Of a stretch of DNA of 63,968 nucleotides, positions 43,956 through 52,413 are shown piece by piece. Position 1 is the first letter of the stretch. Each line of letters starts with the position of its first letter. The translations under genes and the position numbers were made by a program. The DNA is from Pseudomonadota bacterium. Its GTDB lineage: Bacteria; Pseudomonadota; Alphaproteobacteria; Acetobacterales; Acetobacteraceae. The notes beneath the pieces were generated by a model. That model did no database searches and was not told the origin of the DNA. It saw only the letters and a list, made by a program, of their open reading frames with translations. Location of the stretch: positions 1-63,968 of the forward strand of contig JAJZES010000004.1 in the NCBI GenBank assembly GCA_021845985.1, in the 5' to 3' direction.

Positions 43956-45010
43956 TGATGCGCCACTCCGTCAGCCGGCGCAGGCTGCACCAGCGCGCTC
44001 ACCGGCACCAGCACGAAGCCGCGCGCCGCCAGCGTCGCCGCCCAGGCGGCCAGCCGGTCGAGCGTCACCGGCTGCGGCACCCCGGCCAGCCCGAGCGCCG
44101 CGCCGCGGTCATGCGCCACCTGTTCCAGCCGGGCGAGATTGGTCTCGATCTCGGTGCGCACCGCCGGCTCGTCGATCACCACATCGACGCTGCGGCCGAC
44201 GGCGATCGGCGGCGGCGGCGCGCCGGGCCGCGGGTCGATATACAACAGCCCGCGAGCCGCCAGCTCGCGCAGCACGCTGCCCATCAGCTCGGCGGCGGCG
44301 GCGAAGCGTTCGCCGCGCATGCCGTTCAGCGCCCCGGTGGCGCCGACATAGCCGGCAAAGCGGGTCAGCGCCCATTCCAGCCGCTGATGATTGAGTGCGG
44401 CGAGATTGCCGGTGAGCAGCGCATGGTTGCCGGGATCGTCGAGCGGATAGCGTTCCGGCTCCAGCGGCAGGGCGAGCAGTATCTCGTGCCCGGCGGCGCG
44501 GGCATCCTCCAGCAGTTTTTCCGGCCGCCAGGCATAGGGCGAGACGGCGAGCGACACCGCCGGTGGCAGGGTGCGGATGGCCTCGCCGCTGTCCGCCTCC
44601 GACATGCCGATGCCGCCGAGCAGGATGGCGATGCGCGGGCGGGCGTCGGGCGGCGGCGCGGCGGCGGCGTAGGCGCGCAGCGGCAGCCGTCCGCCCGGCC
44701 CGATCCGCGGCAGCATGCCGCCGGGGAAGGTGGTGGAGGGTTCCAGCAGGGCCGGATCGGGCGCGGCGATGGCGCCGGGGAGGGTTTGCGTGCCGGCCGC
44801 CACCAGCCCGGCGGTAGGCGCGGCCTGCACCACCGGCACCGGGGCCGGGGCCGGCGTCGGCAACGGCGCGGCCTGCGCCAGCGGCGGCCGGGGCGGCGCC
44901 AGTGGGCCGAGATGTTGCAGCCACGCCGCGCCGCCGCCGAGCAGCAGCAGCACGCCGAGCCAGCCCCACGCCAGCACCCGCCAGCCGCCGTGTCCCCGCC
45001 TGCGCGCCAC
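43952..45010 (-). CDS. Divergent polysaccharide deacetylase family protein
   Basis: Envelope protein of 352 residues with one N-terminal membrane anchor (VLAWGWLGVLLLLGGGAAWL), a Pro/Ala-rich linker to about residue 110 and a C-terminal NodB-like barrel. It belongs to the YibQ/DUF610 group: RIAILLGGIGMSEADSGEAI, VSLAVSPYAWRP, EILLALPLEPERYP, HDRGAALGLAGVPQP. The classical metal-binding HxxxH is not obvious. This family regularly follows envC and ctpA. GTG start with GGAGGG upstream. Confidence 0.88.
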   Translation of the reverse strand: MARRRGHGGWRVLAWGWLGVLLLLGGGAAWLQHLGPLAPPRPPLAQAAPLPTPAPAPVPVVQAAPTAGLVAAGTQTLPGAIAAPDPALLEPSTTFPGGMLPRIGPGGRLPLRAYAAAAPPPDARPRIAILLGGIGMSEADSGEAIRTLPPAVSLAVSPYAWRPEKLLEDARAAGHEILLALPLEPERYPLDDPGNHALLTGNLAALNHQRLEWALTRFAGYVGATGALNGMRGERFAAAAELMGSVLRELAARGLLYIDPRPGAPPPPIAVGRSVDVVIDEPAVRTEIETNLARLEQVAHDRGAALGLAGVPQPVTLDRLAAWAATLAARGFVLVPVSALVQPAPADGVAHQ

Positions 45011-45059
45011 CGGATCGCCCTCCGCCCTGGTTCAGACGGAGGCGTATCGCCGGATCACA

Positions 45060-46445
45060 TCACTGTGAAGCGTGCTTGGTCGGCGCCATCGCCCGGGCGA
45101 CGGCCAACGCCTGCTGCAGCTGGAAGTCGGTGGCCGGCTTGGTCGGGTCGAAGGCGGGCCAATTTTCCGGCGGCAGCTTCGGCACGTCATGCGCCATCGC
45201 CGGCAGGTCGGTGCGCGGCGGCGGCGCCTCGGTCTGCGGCACGCCGCCGGTGTTGCGCAGCGCCTTGTTCAGATCGGCCTCGCGGTCGGCGCCGAAATGC
45301 GGCTCATCGGTGCGGCTCTCGCGCACATCGATATCCGGGGCGATGCCGAGACCCTGAATGGAGCGGCCGGAGGGGGTGTAGTAGCGCGCCGTGGTCAGCC
45401 GCATGGCGCCGTTGCCGGGCAGCGGGATCACCGTCTGCACCGAGCCTTTGCCGAAGCTGCGGGTGCCGAGCATGATGGCGCGGCGATGATCCTGCAGCGC
45501 GCCGGCAACGATCTCGCTGGCCGAGGCGGAGCCGCCGTTGATGATCACCACCATCGGCAGGCCGTTGGTGATGTCGCCGCCCTTGGCGTTCCAGCGCTGG
45601 CTGTCCTCGGGGTGGCGGGCGCGGGTGGAGACGATCTCGCCGTCGTTGATGAAATCGTCCGACACCGCCACCGCCTGATCGAGCAGCCCGCCGGGGTTGT
45701 TGCGCAGGTCGATGACCAGCCCGTGCAGCTTGTCGCCAGCCTCGCTGCGGAGCTGCTGATAGGCCTTGCGCAGGCCGCTGTCGGTCTGTTCGTTGAAGCT
45801 GGTGATGCGGATATAGCCGATGTCGCCCTCCAGATGCGACTTGATCACCTGGATCTTGATCACCTCGCGCATCAGGCTGACTTCGAGCGGCTTTTCGATG
45901 CCTTCGCGCTTGATCAGCAGGACGATCTTGCTGTTGGCCGGGCCGCGCATGCGATCGACCGCGTCGTTCAGCGACAGGCCCTGCACGCTCTTGCCGTCCA
46001 GCGCCAGGATCAGGTCGCCCGGCTTGATGCCGGCGCGGCTGGCCGGGGTGTCGTCGATCGGGCTGACCACCTTGATGATGCCGTTATCCTGCGTCACCTC
46101 GATGCCGAGGCCGCCGAACTCGCCGCGCGTCTGCACCTGCATGTCGCGGAAGGACTTGGCGTTCATGTAGTTGCTGTGCGGATCAAGCCCGGTCAGCATG
46201 CCGTTCAGCGCGTTCTCGATCAGGTCGCGGTCGCTGACCGGATCGACGTATTCCGCCCGCACCCGCTCGAACACGTCGCCGAACAGGTTGAGCAACTGGT
46301 AGGTCTCGGTATGTCCGCTCTCCTCGGCCCAGGCGGCGGAGAAGACGTTGACCCCGAAATGTCGGGCGAGCAGGCCGGGAGCGGGGCCGGCCACAACGCC
46401 GGCAATGAACGCCGTGCCCAGCAGCAGCCCAGTGCGCAGTTTCAT
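45060..46445 (-). CDS. ctpA: Carboxyl-terminal processing protease CtpA (S41)
   Basis: Periplasmic serine protease of 461 residues with an N-terminal signal or anchor (MKLRTGLLLGTAFIAGVVAG). The PDZ domain is about 95-175 (GEFGGLGIEVTQDNG, SRAGIKPGDLILALDGKSV). The S41 catalytic core has VIDLRNNPGGLLDQAVAV, the nucleophile Ser in INGGSASASEIVAGAL (about 306) and the Lys general base in GTRSFGKGSVQ (about 333). A Pro-rich C-terminal tail follows. The start at 46443-46445 is chosen because the signal begins there. It lies after the envC-like gene. Confidence 0.95.
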   Translation of the reverse strand: MKLRTGLLLGTAFIAGVVAGPAPGLLARHFGVNVFSAAWAEESGHTETYQLLNLFGDVFERVRAEYVDPVSDRDLIENALNGMLTGLDPHSNYMNAKSFRDMQVQTRGEFGGLGIEVTQDNGIIKVVSPIDDTPASRAGIKPGDLILALDGKSVQGLSLNDAVDRMRGPANSKIVLLIKREGIEKPLEVSLMREVIKIQVIKSHLEGDIGYIRITSFNEQTDSGLRKAYQQLRSEAGDKLHGLVIDLRNNPGGLLDQAVAVSDDFINDGEIVSTRARHPEDSQRWNAKGGDITNGLPMVVIINGGSASASEIVAGALQDHRRAIMLGTRSFGKGSVQTVIPLPGNGAMRLTTARYYTPSGRSIQGLGIAPDIDVRESRTDEPHFGADREADLNKALRNTGGVPQTEAPPPRTDLPAMAHDVPKLPPENWPAFDPTKPATDFQLQQALAVARAMAPTKHASQ

Positions 46446-46492
46446 CCTTGGTATCCTCTCGCGACCCGCGGTCCGGTCTGTAGAGTGGCGGG

Positions 46493-47716
46493 CTAGGAGC
46501 GCGCGCGCAAGAACGGTGCGGGGTTCACCGGCTCGCCATCCTTGCGTAATTCGACATACAGCCGGGGCCGCGCGCCGCCGGGGTTCTGCGGGTCCCACCC
46601 GGCCATGACGCCGACCGGCTCGCCCGGTTCGAGGTGGCGGCCGACCTCGGCGTCGAGCCGGTCGAGGCCGGCGAGCACGAAATGATAGCCGCCGCCGCAA
46701 TCGACGATGAGCAGCAGGCCGAAGCTGCGGAACGGCCCGGCGAACACCACCCGCCCGCCGCAGGGCGCGACGACGCGGGCGCCGGGGCCGGTCTCGTAGG
46801 TCAGGCCGCTGGCCGGCCCGGCATCGGAGGCGGCGCCGAAAGCGCCGATCAGGGCGCCGGCGACCGGCGCGGTGAGCTGGCCGTGCGGCGCGCCGACGCC
46901 AGGGCCGGAGGGGCGGGCGAGCGCCTCCTGCTGGACCCGCGCCTGCGCCGCCTCGGCCTCCTGGCGCTGCCGCAGGGCCGCGGCTTCGGCGGCGCGCGCG
47001 GCGGCCTCGGCGGCGCGGCGGTCGGCCTCGATGCTGGCGATGGCGGCGCGCAGCGATCCGGCGCGGGCGGCGTCCTCGGCGGCGTGGCGGGCGGCCTCGG
47101 CGGCGGCGTCCTCGGCGTCGTGCTGCGCCGCGGCGGTGTGGGCGATCTCGGCATCGAGCGCGGCGGCCAGCGCCTGCTGCGCGCTCTGCGCCTGGGTCAG
47201 CGCGGGCAGGGCGGTGTCGAGCCGCGCCTGCAGCGCCGCCACCTCGTCCTGTTCGGCGCGCAGCCGGGCGGCCTCGGCGGCGATGCCGCGGGTCAGCGCG
47301 CCGAGCACGATGACGCCGCGCACCGTCTGTTCCGGCGGCAGCGGCGCGGCCAGCAGCGTCTCGGCCGGATAGAGCGACAGCCGCTCGATGATCGGCAGCA
47401 TCGGCGCCAGCGCCGCGGCGGTGGCGGCGCGGCGGTCGGCGGCGGCGCGGCGGCGCTGTTCGAGTGCGGCGACCTCGGCGGCGGCCTGGGCCAGCGCATC
47501 CTCCGCCCCGCGCAGCCGTTCGGCGGCGGCGACGCGGGCCAGCGACAGCGCGCGCGCCTGATCCGCCGCCGCGGCGGCGCGCGCCTCGGCAGCGCGCTGG
47601 GCGGCGAGGTCGGCGGCGTGGGCGTGCTCGGCATCGCGGAGCTGCTGCGGCGCCGGCGCCGCAGCGGTCAACAGCAGCAGCAGCAGCAGCGGCAGCGCGA
47701 CGCGGCGGCGCGTCAC
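46493..47716 (-). CDS. EnvC-like murein hydrolase activator (M23-fold)
   Basis: Protein of 407 residues: signal peptide (RRRVALPLLLLLLLTAAAP), a long Ala/Glu/Arg coiled coil (about 25-285) and a C-terminal LytM/M23 domain (TAPVAGALIGAFGAA to the end). The M23 zinc ligands are missing: the expected HxGxD is TYETGPG and the HxH strand is LYVELR. As in E. coli EnvC, it is thus probably an activator of amidases rather than a peptidase. The GTG start overlaps the gpmI stop as GTGA, which fixes it. Confidence 0.9.
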   Translation of the reverse strand: MTRRRVALPLLLLLLLTAAAPAPQQLRDAEHAHAADLAAQRAAEARAAAAADQARALSLARVAAAERLRGAEDALAQAAAEVAALEQRRRAAADRRAATAAALAPMLPIIERLSLYPAETLLAAPLPPEQTVRGVIVLGALTRGIAAEAARLRAEQDEVAALQARLDTALPALTQAQSAQQALAAALDAEIAHTAAAQHDAEDAAAEAARHAAEDAARAGSLRAAIASIEADRRAAEAAARAAEAAALRQRQEAEAAQARVQQEALARPSGPGVGAPHGQLTAPVAGALIGAFGAASDAGPASGLTYETGPGARVVAPCGGRVVFAGPFRSFGLLLIVDCGGGYHFVLAGLDRLDAEVGRHLEPGEPVGVMAGWDPQNPGGARPRLYVELRKDGEPVNPAPFLRARS

Positions 47717-49236
47717 GGCGTGGCGAGCGGCCTGCCGGTCATCTCGGCGGGCTGGGCAATGCCCATCAGCCGCAGCAGGGTCGGCGCGAGGTCGGCGAGC
47801 CGGCCATCGTGCAGCGCCGTCGCCGCGGTGCCGAACAGCAGCACCGGGACCGGGTTGGTGGTGTGCGCGGTATGCGGGCCGCCGGTCACCGGGTCGCGCA
47901 TCATCTCGCAATTGCCGTGATCGGCGGTGACCAGCAGGGCGCCGCCGGCGCGGCCGATGGCGTCAACGATGCGGCCGAGCGCGGCATCGACCGTCTCCAC
48001 CGCGCGGATCGCCGCGGCGAGATTGCCGGTATGGCCGACCATGTCGGGGTTGGCGAAGTTCAGCACGATCAGGTCATAGGTGCCGGCGTCGATCGCCGCC
48101 GCCGCCTTGTCGGCGATCTCGGCCGCCGACATTTCCGGCTGCAGATCGTAGGTGGCGACCTTCGGCGAGGGTACCATGATGCGGTCCTCGCCGGCATAGG
48201 GCGCCTCGTGGCCGCCGTTGAGGAAATAGGTGACGTGGGCGTATTTCTCGGTCTCGGCGATGCGGAGCTGGCGGCGGCCGGCGGCGGCGACCACCTCGCC
48301 CAGCAGATTGGCCATCGTCTGCGGCGCGAACAGCATGCCGAGAAACGGCGCCAGCTCGTCGGAATAGCGCGTCATGCCGACCGCGGCGGCGAGGCGCAGC
48401 GGACGCGGGCGGGGGAAGCCGGCGAAGGCCGGCTCGACGAAGGCGGCGAGCAGTTCGCGCACCCGGTCGGCGCGGAAATTGAAGCACAGCAGCCCGTCGC
48501 CGTCCTGCATGCCGCGATAGCCGCCGATTGCCGCCGGGACGATGAATTCGTCGGTGACATCGCGCGCATAGGCGTCGTCGATGGCGCTCTCGGCATCGGC
48601 GAAGCGCGGCCCGTCGCCCTCGGCGATGGCCAGATAGGCGCGGGCGACGCGGTCCCAGCGCTTGTCGCGGTCCATCGCGTAGTAGCGGCCGGAGACGGTG
48701 GCGATGCGGCAGCCGGCGGGAAGCTGTTCGTGCAGCGCGTGGACATAGCCGGCGCCGGCGCGCGGCGCCGTGTCGCGCCCGTCGGTGAAGACATGCAGCG
48801 TCACCGGGATACCGGCGCGGGCGAGGGCGCGGGCGAGCGACCCGGCATGGTCCTGATGCGCATGCACCCCGCCCGGCGACACCAAGCCCATCAGATGGCA
48901 GGTGCCGCCGGAGTGCTGCAATTTGGCGATCAGCTCCTGGAATGCCGGCAGCTTGGGCAGTTCACCGGCGGCCAGCGACCGGCTGATCCGCGGCAGGTCC
49001 TGCATCACCACCCGGCCGGCGCCGATATTCATGTGGCCGACCTCGGAATTACCCATCTGCCCGTCCGGCAGCCCGACATCGAGGCCGGAGGTGCGCAGGA
49101 AGGCGTGCGGGTAGGTGCTCCACAACTGGTCGAAGCGGGGTTTGTTTGCCAGCGCCACGGCGTTGTCGGCCGGGTCGGTGCGCCAGCCGAAACCGTCCAG
49201 GATCGCCAGCATCACAGGGCGGGGCGGTTGCGGCAT
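47713..49236 (-). CDS. gpmI: Cofactor-independent phosphoglycerate mutase
   Basis: Interconverts 3- and 2-phosphoglycerate in glycolysis with two Mn ions. It has 507 residues, standard length. The phosphorylated Ser is S64 in LPDGQMGNSEVGHMNIGAG. VMLAILDGFGWR is the N-terminal metal-binding strand. DGRDTAPRAGAGYV, FNFRADRVREL, NFANPDMVGHTGN and VTADHGNCE supply the remaining ligands. It is coupled to the envC-like gene downstream. Confidence 0.97.
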   Translation of the reverse strand: MPQPPRPVMLAILDGFGWRTDPADNAVALANKPRFDQLWSTYPHAFLRTSGLDVGLPDGQMGNSEVGHMNIGAGRVVMQDLPRISRSLAAGELPKLPAFQELIAKLQHSGGTCHLMGLVSPGGVHAHQDHAGSLARALARAGIPVTLHVFTDGRDTAPRAGAGYVHALHEQLPAGCRIATVSGRYYAMDRDKRWDRVARAYLAIAEGDGPRFADAESAIDDAYARDVTDEFIVPAAIGGYRGMQDGDGLLCFNFRADRVRELLAAFVEPAFAGFPRPRPLRLAAAVGMTRYSDELAPFLGMLFAPQTMANLLGEVVAAAGRRQLRIAETEKYAHVTYFLNGGHEAPYAGEDRIMVPSPKVATYDLQPEMSAAEIADKAAAAIDAGTYDLIVLNFANPDMVGHTGNLAAAIRAVETVDAALGRIVDAIGRAGGALLVTADHGNCEMMRDPVTGGPHTAHTTNPVPVLLFGTAATALHDGRLADLAPTLLRLMGIAQPAEMTGRPLATP

Positions 49237-49302
49237 GGGGCGACTCCGGGTTGGGCTGCGGTGCAGGGGTACAGATTCGCCGGCCTGGGAACAACCGGCG
49301 TC

Positions 49303-49761
49303 TCAGGGGCGGCCGGCGCGATGATAGGGATGTCCGGCGGCGATGGCGCGGGCGCGATAGAGCTGTTCGGCCAGCATGACGCGCACGAGCGCGTGCGGCC
49401 AGGTCAGCCGGCCGAGCGAGAGCACCGCATCGGCGCGCCCGATCACCCGCGCCTCCAGCCCCTCGGCCCCGCCGATGACGAAGCAGACCGGCCGGCCGCT
49501 GTCCTGCCAGCGCAGCAGCAGGGCGGCGAGGCCGGCGCTGTCCGGCGTGCTGCCGGCGAGATCGAGGGCCACCAGGAAGGCGCGCGGCGGCAGCGCGGCG
49601 AGGATGGCGTCGGCCTCGCGGCGCTTGATCTCAGCGGGACTGCCGGTACCGTCGGGGAGTTCGGTGAGCCTGAGCGACAGGCGTTCGGCGTAGCGCCCGA
49701 CCAGCGCCGCTTCCGGGGCGCGGCCGAGGCGGCCGATGGCGAGCAGATGCAGGGCTTGCAT
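49303..49761 (-). CDS. rlmH: 23S rRNA pseudouridine-1915 N3-methyltransferase RlmH
   Basis: SPOUT methyltransferase of 152 residues. Landmarks are IKRREADAIL, LVALDLAGSTPDSAGLA, the SAM-binding knot FVIGGAEGLEARVIGRA and the C-terminal RLTWPHALVRVMLAEQLYRA ending HPYHRAGRP. Length and C-terminus match RlmH almost exactly. It lies between rsfS and gpmI in the operon. Confidence 0.96.
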   Translation of the reverse strand: MQALHLLAIGRLGRAPEAALVGRYAERLSLRLTELPDGTGSPAEIKRREADAILAALPPRAFLVALDLAGSTPDSAGLAALLLRWQDSGRPVCFVIGGAEGLEARVIGRADAVLSLGRLTWPHALVRVMLAEQLYRARAIAAGHPYHRAGRP

Positions 49762-49832
49762 CGGCGCAGTCTATCGGCGCCGGCCGGCAAACCACAGAGG
49801 CCCGCGGCCGCCGCCGCCGGTTCGCCCGGCGT

Positions 49833-50420
49833 CTATACCGCCGTCTCGGGCCCCGCCTCGTCGAGGTCGGCGCCCCACATTTTCTCCAGCGCGTAGAGCG
49901 TCCGCGCCTCCGGCTTGAACAGGTGAACGACGATGTCGCCGGCGTCGATCAGCACCCAGTCGGCGCCGGTACCGCCCTCCACCTGCACCCGCTTGAGGCC
50001 GGCGGCCGACAGTTTTTCCTCCAGATGCGTCGCCATCGCCGAGATCTGGCGGTCGGCCAGCCCGGTCGCCACCACCATCCGGTCGGCGAAGGAGGCGCGG
50101 CCGGCGAGGTCGAGGGTGACCACCGCCTCGGCCTTGTCGTCCTCCAGGCTGGTGACGATGATTTTCTGCAGCGCCTCCAGCCGGGACGCCTCGGCGGCGT
50201 CGCGTTTGCCGCCGCGGGCGGCGCGCGGGCCGGCGGCGGCGGCTTTCTTGCGCGGCGTGCCGGGCACCACCGGCAGTTTGGGCGCGGTAAGCGCGCGCGC
50301 CGGGGTGCGCCGGCGCGGACCGGCGGGCGGACGGGCGGTGCCGGCCGGCGGATCTTCAGGCGGCGAGGGTGGGGCGGGTGGCTTGCGGGGGATGGAAGGA
50401 CACTCCTGATGCGGCGGCAC
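49833..50420 (-). CDS. rsfS: Ribosome silencing factor RsfS (with N-terminal extension)
   Basis: Binds ribosomal protein L14 and blocks subunit joining in starvation. The core domain (about residues 78-185) has SRLEALQKIIVTSLEDDKAE, ADRMVVATGLADRQISAMA, EGGTGADWVLIDAGDIVVHLF and ARTLYALEKMWG. The proposed GTG start (50420) gives a Pro/Arg-rich extension of about 77 residues and overlaps nadD by 65 bp. A later GTG (for example in LPVVPGTPRK) would give a family-sized protein. No start has a clear ribosome site. Confidence 0.9.
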   Translation of the reverse strand: MPPHQECPSIPRKPPAPPSPPEDPPAGTARPPAGPRRRTPARALTAPKLPVVPGTPRKKAAAAGPRAARGGKRDAAEASRLEALQKIIVTSLEDDKAEAVVTLDLAGRASFADRMVVATGLADRQISAMATHLEEKLSAAGLKRVQVEGGTGADWVLIDAGDIVVHLFKPEARTLYALEKMWGADLDEAGPETAV

Positions 50421-50967
50421 GGATCGCGGTGGCGGAGGCGGTATGCTCAGCTTGCGGCAGAAACGTCCAGGCCGGCGCCGCCGTCAGCGCCAGCACCGGT
50501 GCGGCCCGCGCCGGTTGCCGCGCCTGTCGCAGGCGCCGCGCCGCCTGGCCGGCCAGTGCCGCGTGATTGTAGCCCGGACGCGGCAGTACCGCGATTCGGC
50601 TGCTGCCGGCAATCGCCCGCCAGCGGGTCCAGCGCGGCAATTGCACGAGATTATCGGCGCCCATCAGCCAGACGAAGCGCACCCGCGGAAACCGCCGCCG
50701 CAGCGCCGCCAGCGTCGCCACCGTAAAGCGGGTGCCGAGTGCCGTTTCAATGGCGGTGGCGACGATGCGCCGCCCGTCGCCGATCGCCCGCGCGCTGGCC
50801 AGCCGCGCCGCCAGCGGCGCCATGCCGCGCGCCGGCTTCAGCGGATTGCCCGGCGACACCAGCAGCCACACCTGATCGAGCCGCAGCCGCTGCCGCGCCA
50901 GCATGGCGATGTGGCGATGTCCGACATGCGCCGGGTTGAACGAGCCGCCGAGCAGGCCGACGCGCAT
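50356..50967 (-). CDS. nadD: Nicotinate-nucleotide adenylyltransferase NadD
   Basis: Makes nicotinic acid adenine dinucleotide in NAD synthesis. It has 203 residues. The nucleotidyl-transferase motif is GLLGGSFNPAHVGHRHIA (4-21), with the mid motif WLMGADNLVQLPRW. The C-terminal ISSTxIR equivalent is HTASATAIRAA. LVSPGNPLKPARGMAPL is the typical substrate loop. It is downstream of proA and overlaps the proposed start of rsfS. Confidence 0.95.
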   Translation of the reverse strand: MRVGLLGGSFNPAHVGHRHIAMLARQRLRLDQVWLLVSPGNPLKPARGMAPLAARLASARAIGDGRRIVATAIETALGTRFTVATLAALRRRFPRVRFVWLMGADNLVQLPRWTRWRAIAGSSRIAVLPRPGYNHAALAGQAARRLRQARQPARAAPVLALTAAPAWTFLPQAEHTASATAIRAAASGVSFHPPQATRPTLAA

Positions 50968-51020
50968 CCGCCGCCGGTCGCCAAAGCGCGGCAGCGGGTC
51001 GGCGCAGCGGGGCGCGGCGC

Positions 51021-52292
51021 TCAGGGCCGCACCTGTCCGCTACCGGTCACGAGATAGCGAAAACTGGTCAATTGCTCGACGCCGACCGGGCCGCGCGCAT
51101 GAATCCGCCCGGTGGCGATGCCGATTTCGCCGCCGAAGCCGAACTCACCGCCGTCGCAGAACTGGGTCGAGACGTTCCACATGCCGACGGCGCTGTCGAG
51201 GCTGCGCAGGAAGTGCTCGGCGGCGGCGGCGTCCTCGGTGACGATGGCGTCGGTGTGTTCGCTGCCGTGGCGGATGATATGGGCAATCGCCGCATCGACA
51301 TCATCGACCACGGCGACCGAGAGCACCGGCGCCAGCCATTCGGTGTCGAAATCCGCCGCCGCCGCCGCCGGCAATTCGGGGCAGAGGGCGCGGGCGCGCG
51401 CATCGGCGCGGAAATCGCAGCCGAGGGCGCGCAGGTCGGCGATCAGCAGCGGCAGCAGCGCCGGCGCCAGCGCGGCGTCGATCAGCAGCGTTTCGGTGGC
51501 GCCGCAGACGCCGGTGCGGCGCATCTTGGCGTTGGCGACGATCCGCCGCGCCATCTGCGGCTCGGCCGCGGCGTGGACATAGGTGTGGCACAGCCCCTCG
51601 GCATGGGCGAGCACCGGCACCCGCGCCTCGGCCTGCACCCGCTCGACCAGGCTCCTGCCGCCGCGCGGGATCAGCAGGTCGATCAGCCCCGCCGCGCCGA
51701 GCATGGCGGCGACATAGGCGCGGTCGGCGCCGGGCGGCATCTGCAGGGTCTGCTGCGGCAGTCCGGCGGCGTGCAGCCCCGCCGTCATCGCCGCATGGAT
51801 GGCCTGTGCCGAGTGCAGGCTGTCGCCGCCGCCGCGCAAAATCGCCGCATTGCCGGATTTGACGCAAAGACCGGCGGCATCGGCGCCGACATTCGGCCGG
51901 CTTTCGTAAATCATGCCGATAACCCCGATCGGCGCGGCAACGCGGCGGATGCGCATGCCGTTCGGCCGCGTCCAGTCGGCCAGAGTGCGCGCCAGCGGGT
52001 CGGGCAGGGCGGCGATCTGCTCCAGCCCGTCGGCCATCGCGGCGACGCGGGCGGGAGTCAGCCGCAGGCGGTCGCGGAACGCTGCGCTGCCGCCGGCCGC
52101 GTCGAAGGCGGCGATATCGGCATCATTGGCGGCGACGATGGCAGCGGCGGTGTCGCGCAGCGCCACGGCGGCGTGACGCAGCGCCGCATCGCGCGCCGCG
52201 GCCGGCGCGCGGGCGAGCGCGCGCGCCGCATCACGCGCGGCGGCGGCGGCGGCGGCGAGCCATTCGGTCGCGGTGCTGGCCTCGATATACAT
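51021..52292 (-). CDS. proA: Gamma-glutamyl phosphate reductase ProA
   Basis: Second enzyme of proline synthesis, reducing gamma-glutamyl phosphate to the semialdehyde with NADPH. It has 423 residues. Family landmarks are PIGVIGMIYESRPNV, GNAAILRGGGDSLHSA and LIPRGGRSLV. The catalytic Cys is in RRTGVCGATETLL. The C-terminus has WNVSTQFCDGGEFGFGGEIGI. GGAGA precedes the ATG. It is the first gene of the leftward operon in this window; its usual partner proB is not nearby. Confidence 0.96.
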   Translation of the reverse strand: MYIEASTATEWLAAAAAAARDAARALARAPAAARDAALRHAAVALRDTAAAIVAANDADIAAFDAAGGSAAFRDRLRLTPARVAAMADGLEQIAALPDPLARTLADWTRPNGMRIRRVAAPIGVIGMIYESRPNVGADAAGLCVKSGNAAILRGGGDSLHSAQAIHAAMTAGLHAAGLPQQTLQMPPGADRAYVAAMLGAAGLIDLLIPRGGRSLVERVQAEARVPVLAHAEGLCHTYVHAAAEPQMARRIVANAKMRRTGVCGATETLLIDAALAPALLPLLIADLRALGCDFRADARARALCPELPAAAAADFDTEWLAPVLSVAVVDDVDAAIAHIIRHGSEHTDAIVTEDAAAAEHFLRSLDSAVGMWNVSTQFCDGGEFGFGGEIGIATGRIHARGPVGVEQLTSFRYLVTGSGQVRP

Positions 52293-52413
52293 GCGGCGTC
52301 TCCGCCGCCATCCTGCCGCGAGACGGGCGCGAACGAAAGCCCGCGACCGCGACAGGACCGGCGCGTTACCCGGCACGCTGAGGCCAACCACCGGCGCCCG
52401 CGCCGGCCGCCAC

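Noticed and set aside
47464-49896. An 810-codon open frame on the plus strand
   Set aside because: It lies opposite gpmI, rlmH and the envC-like gene, all well supported, and shows no domain.
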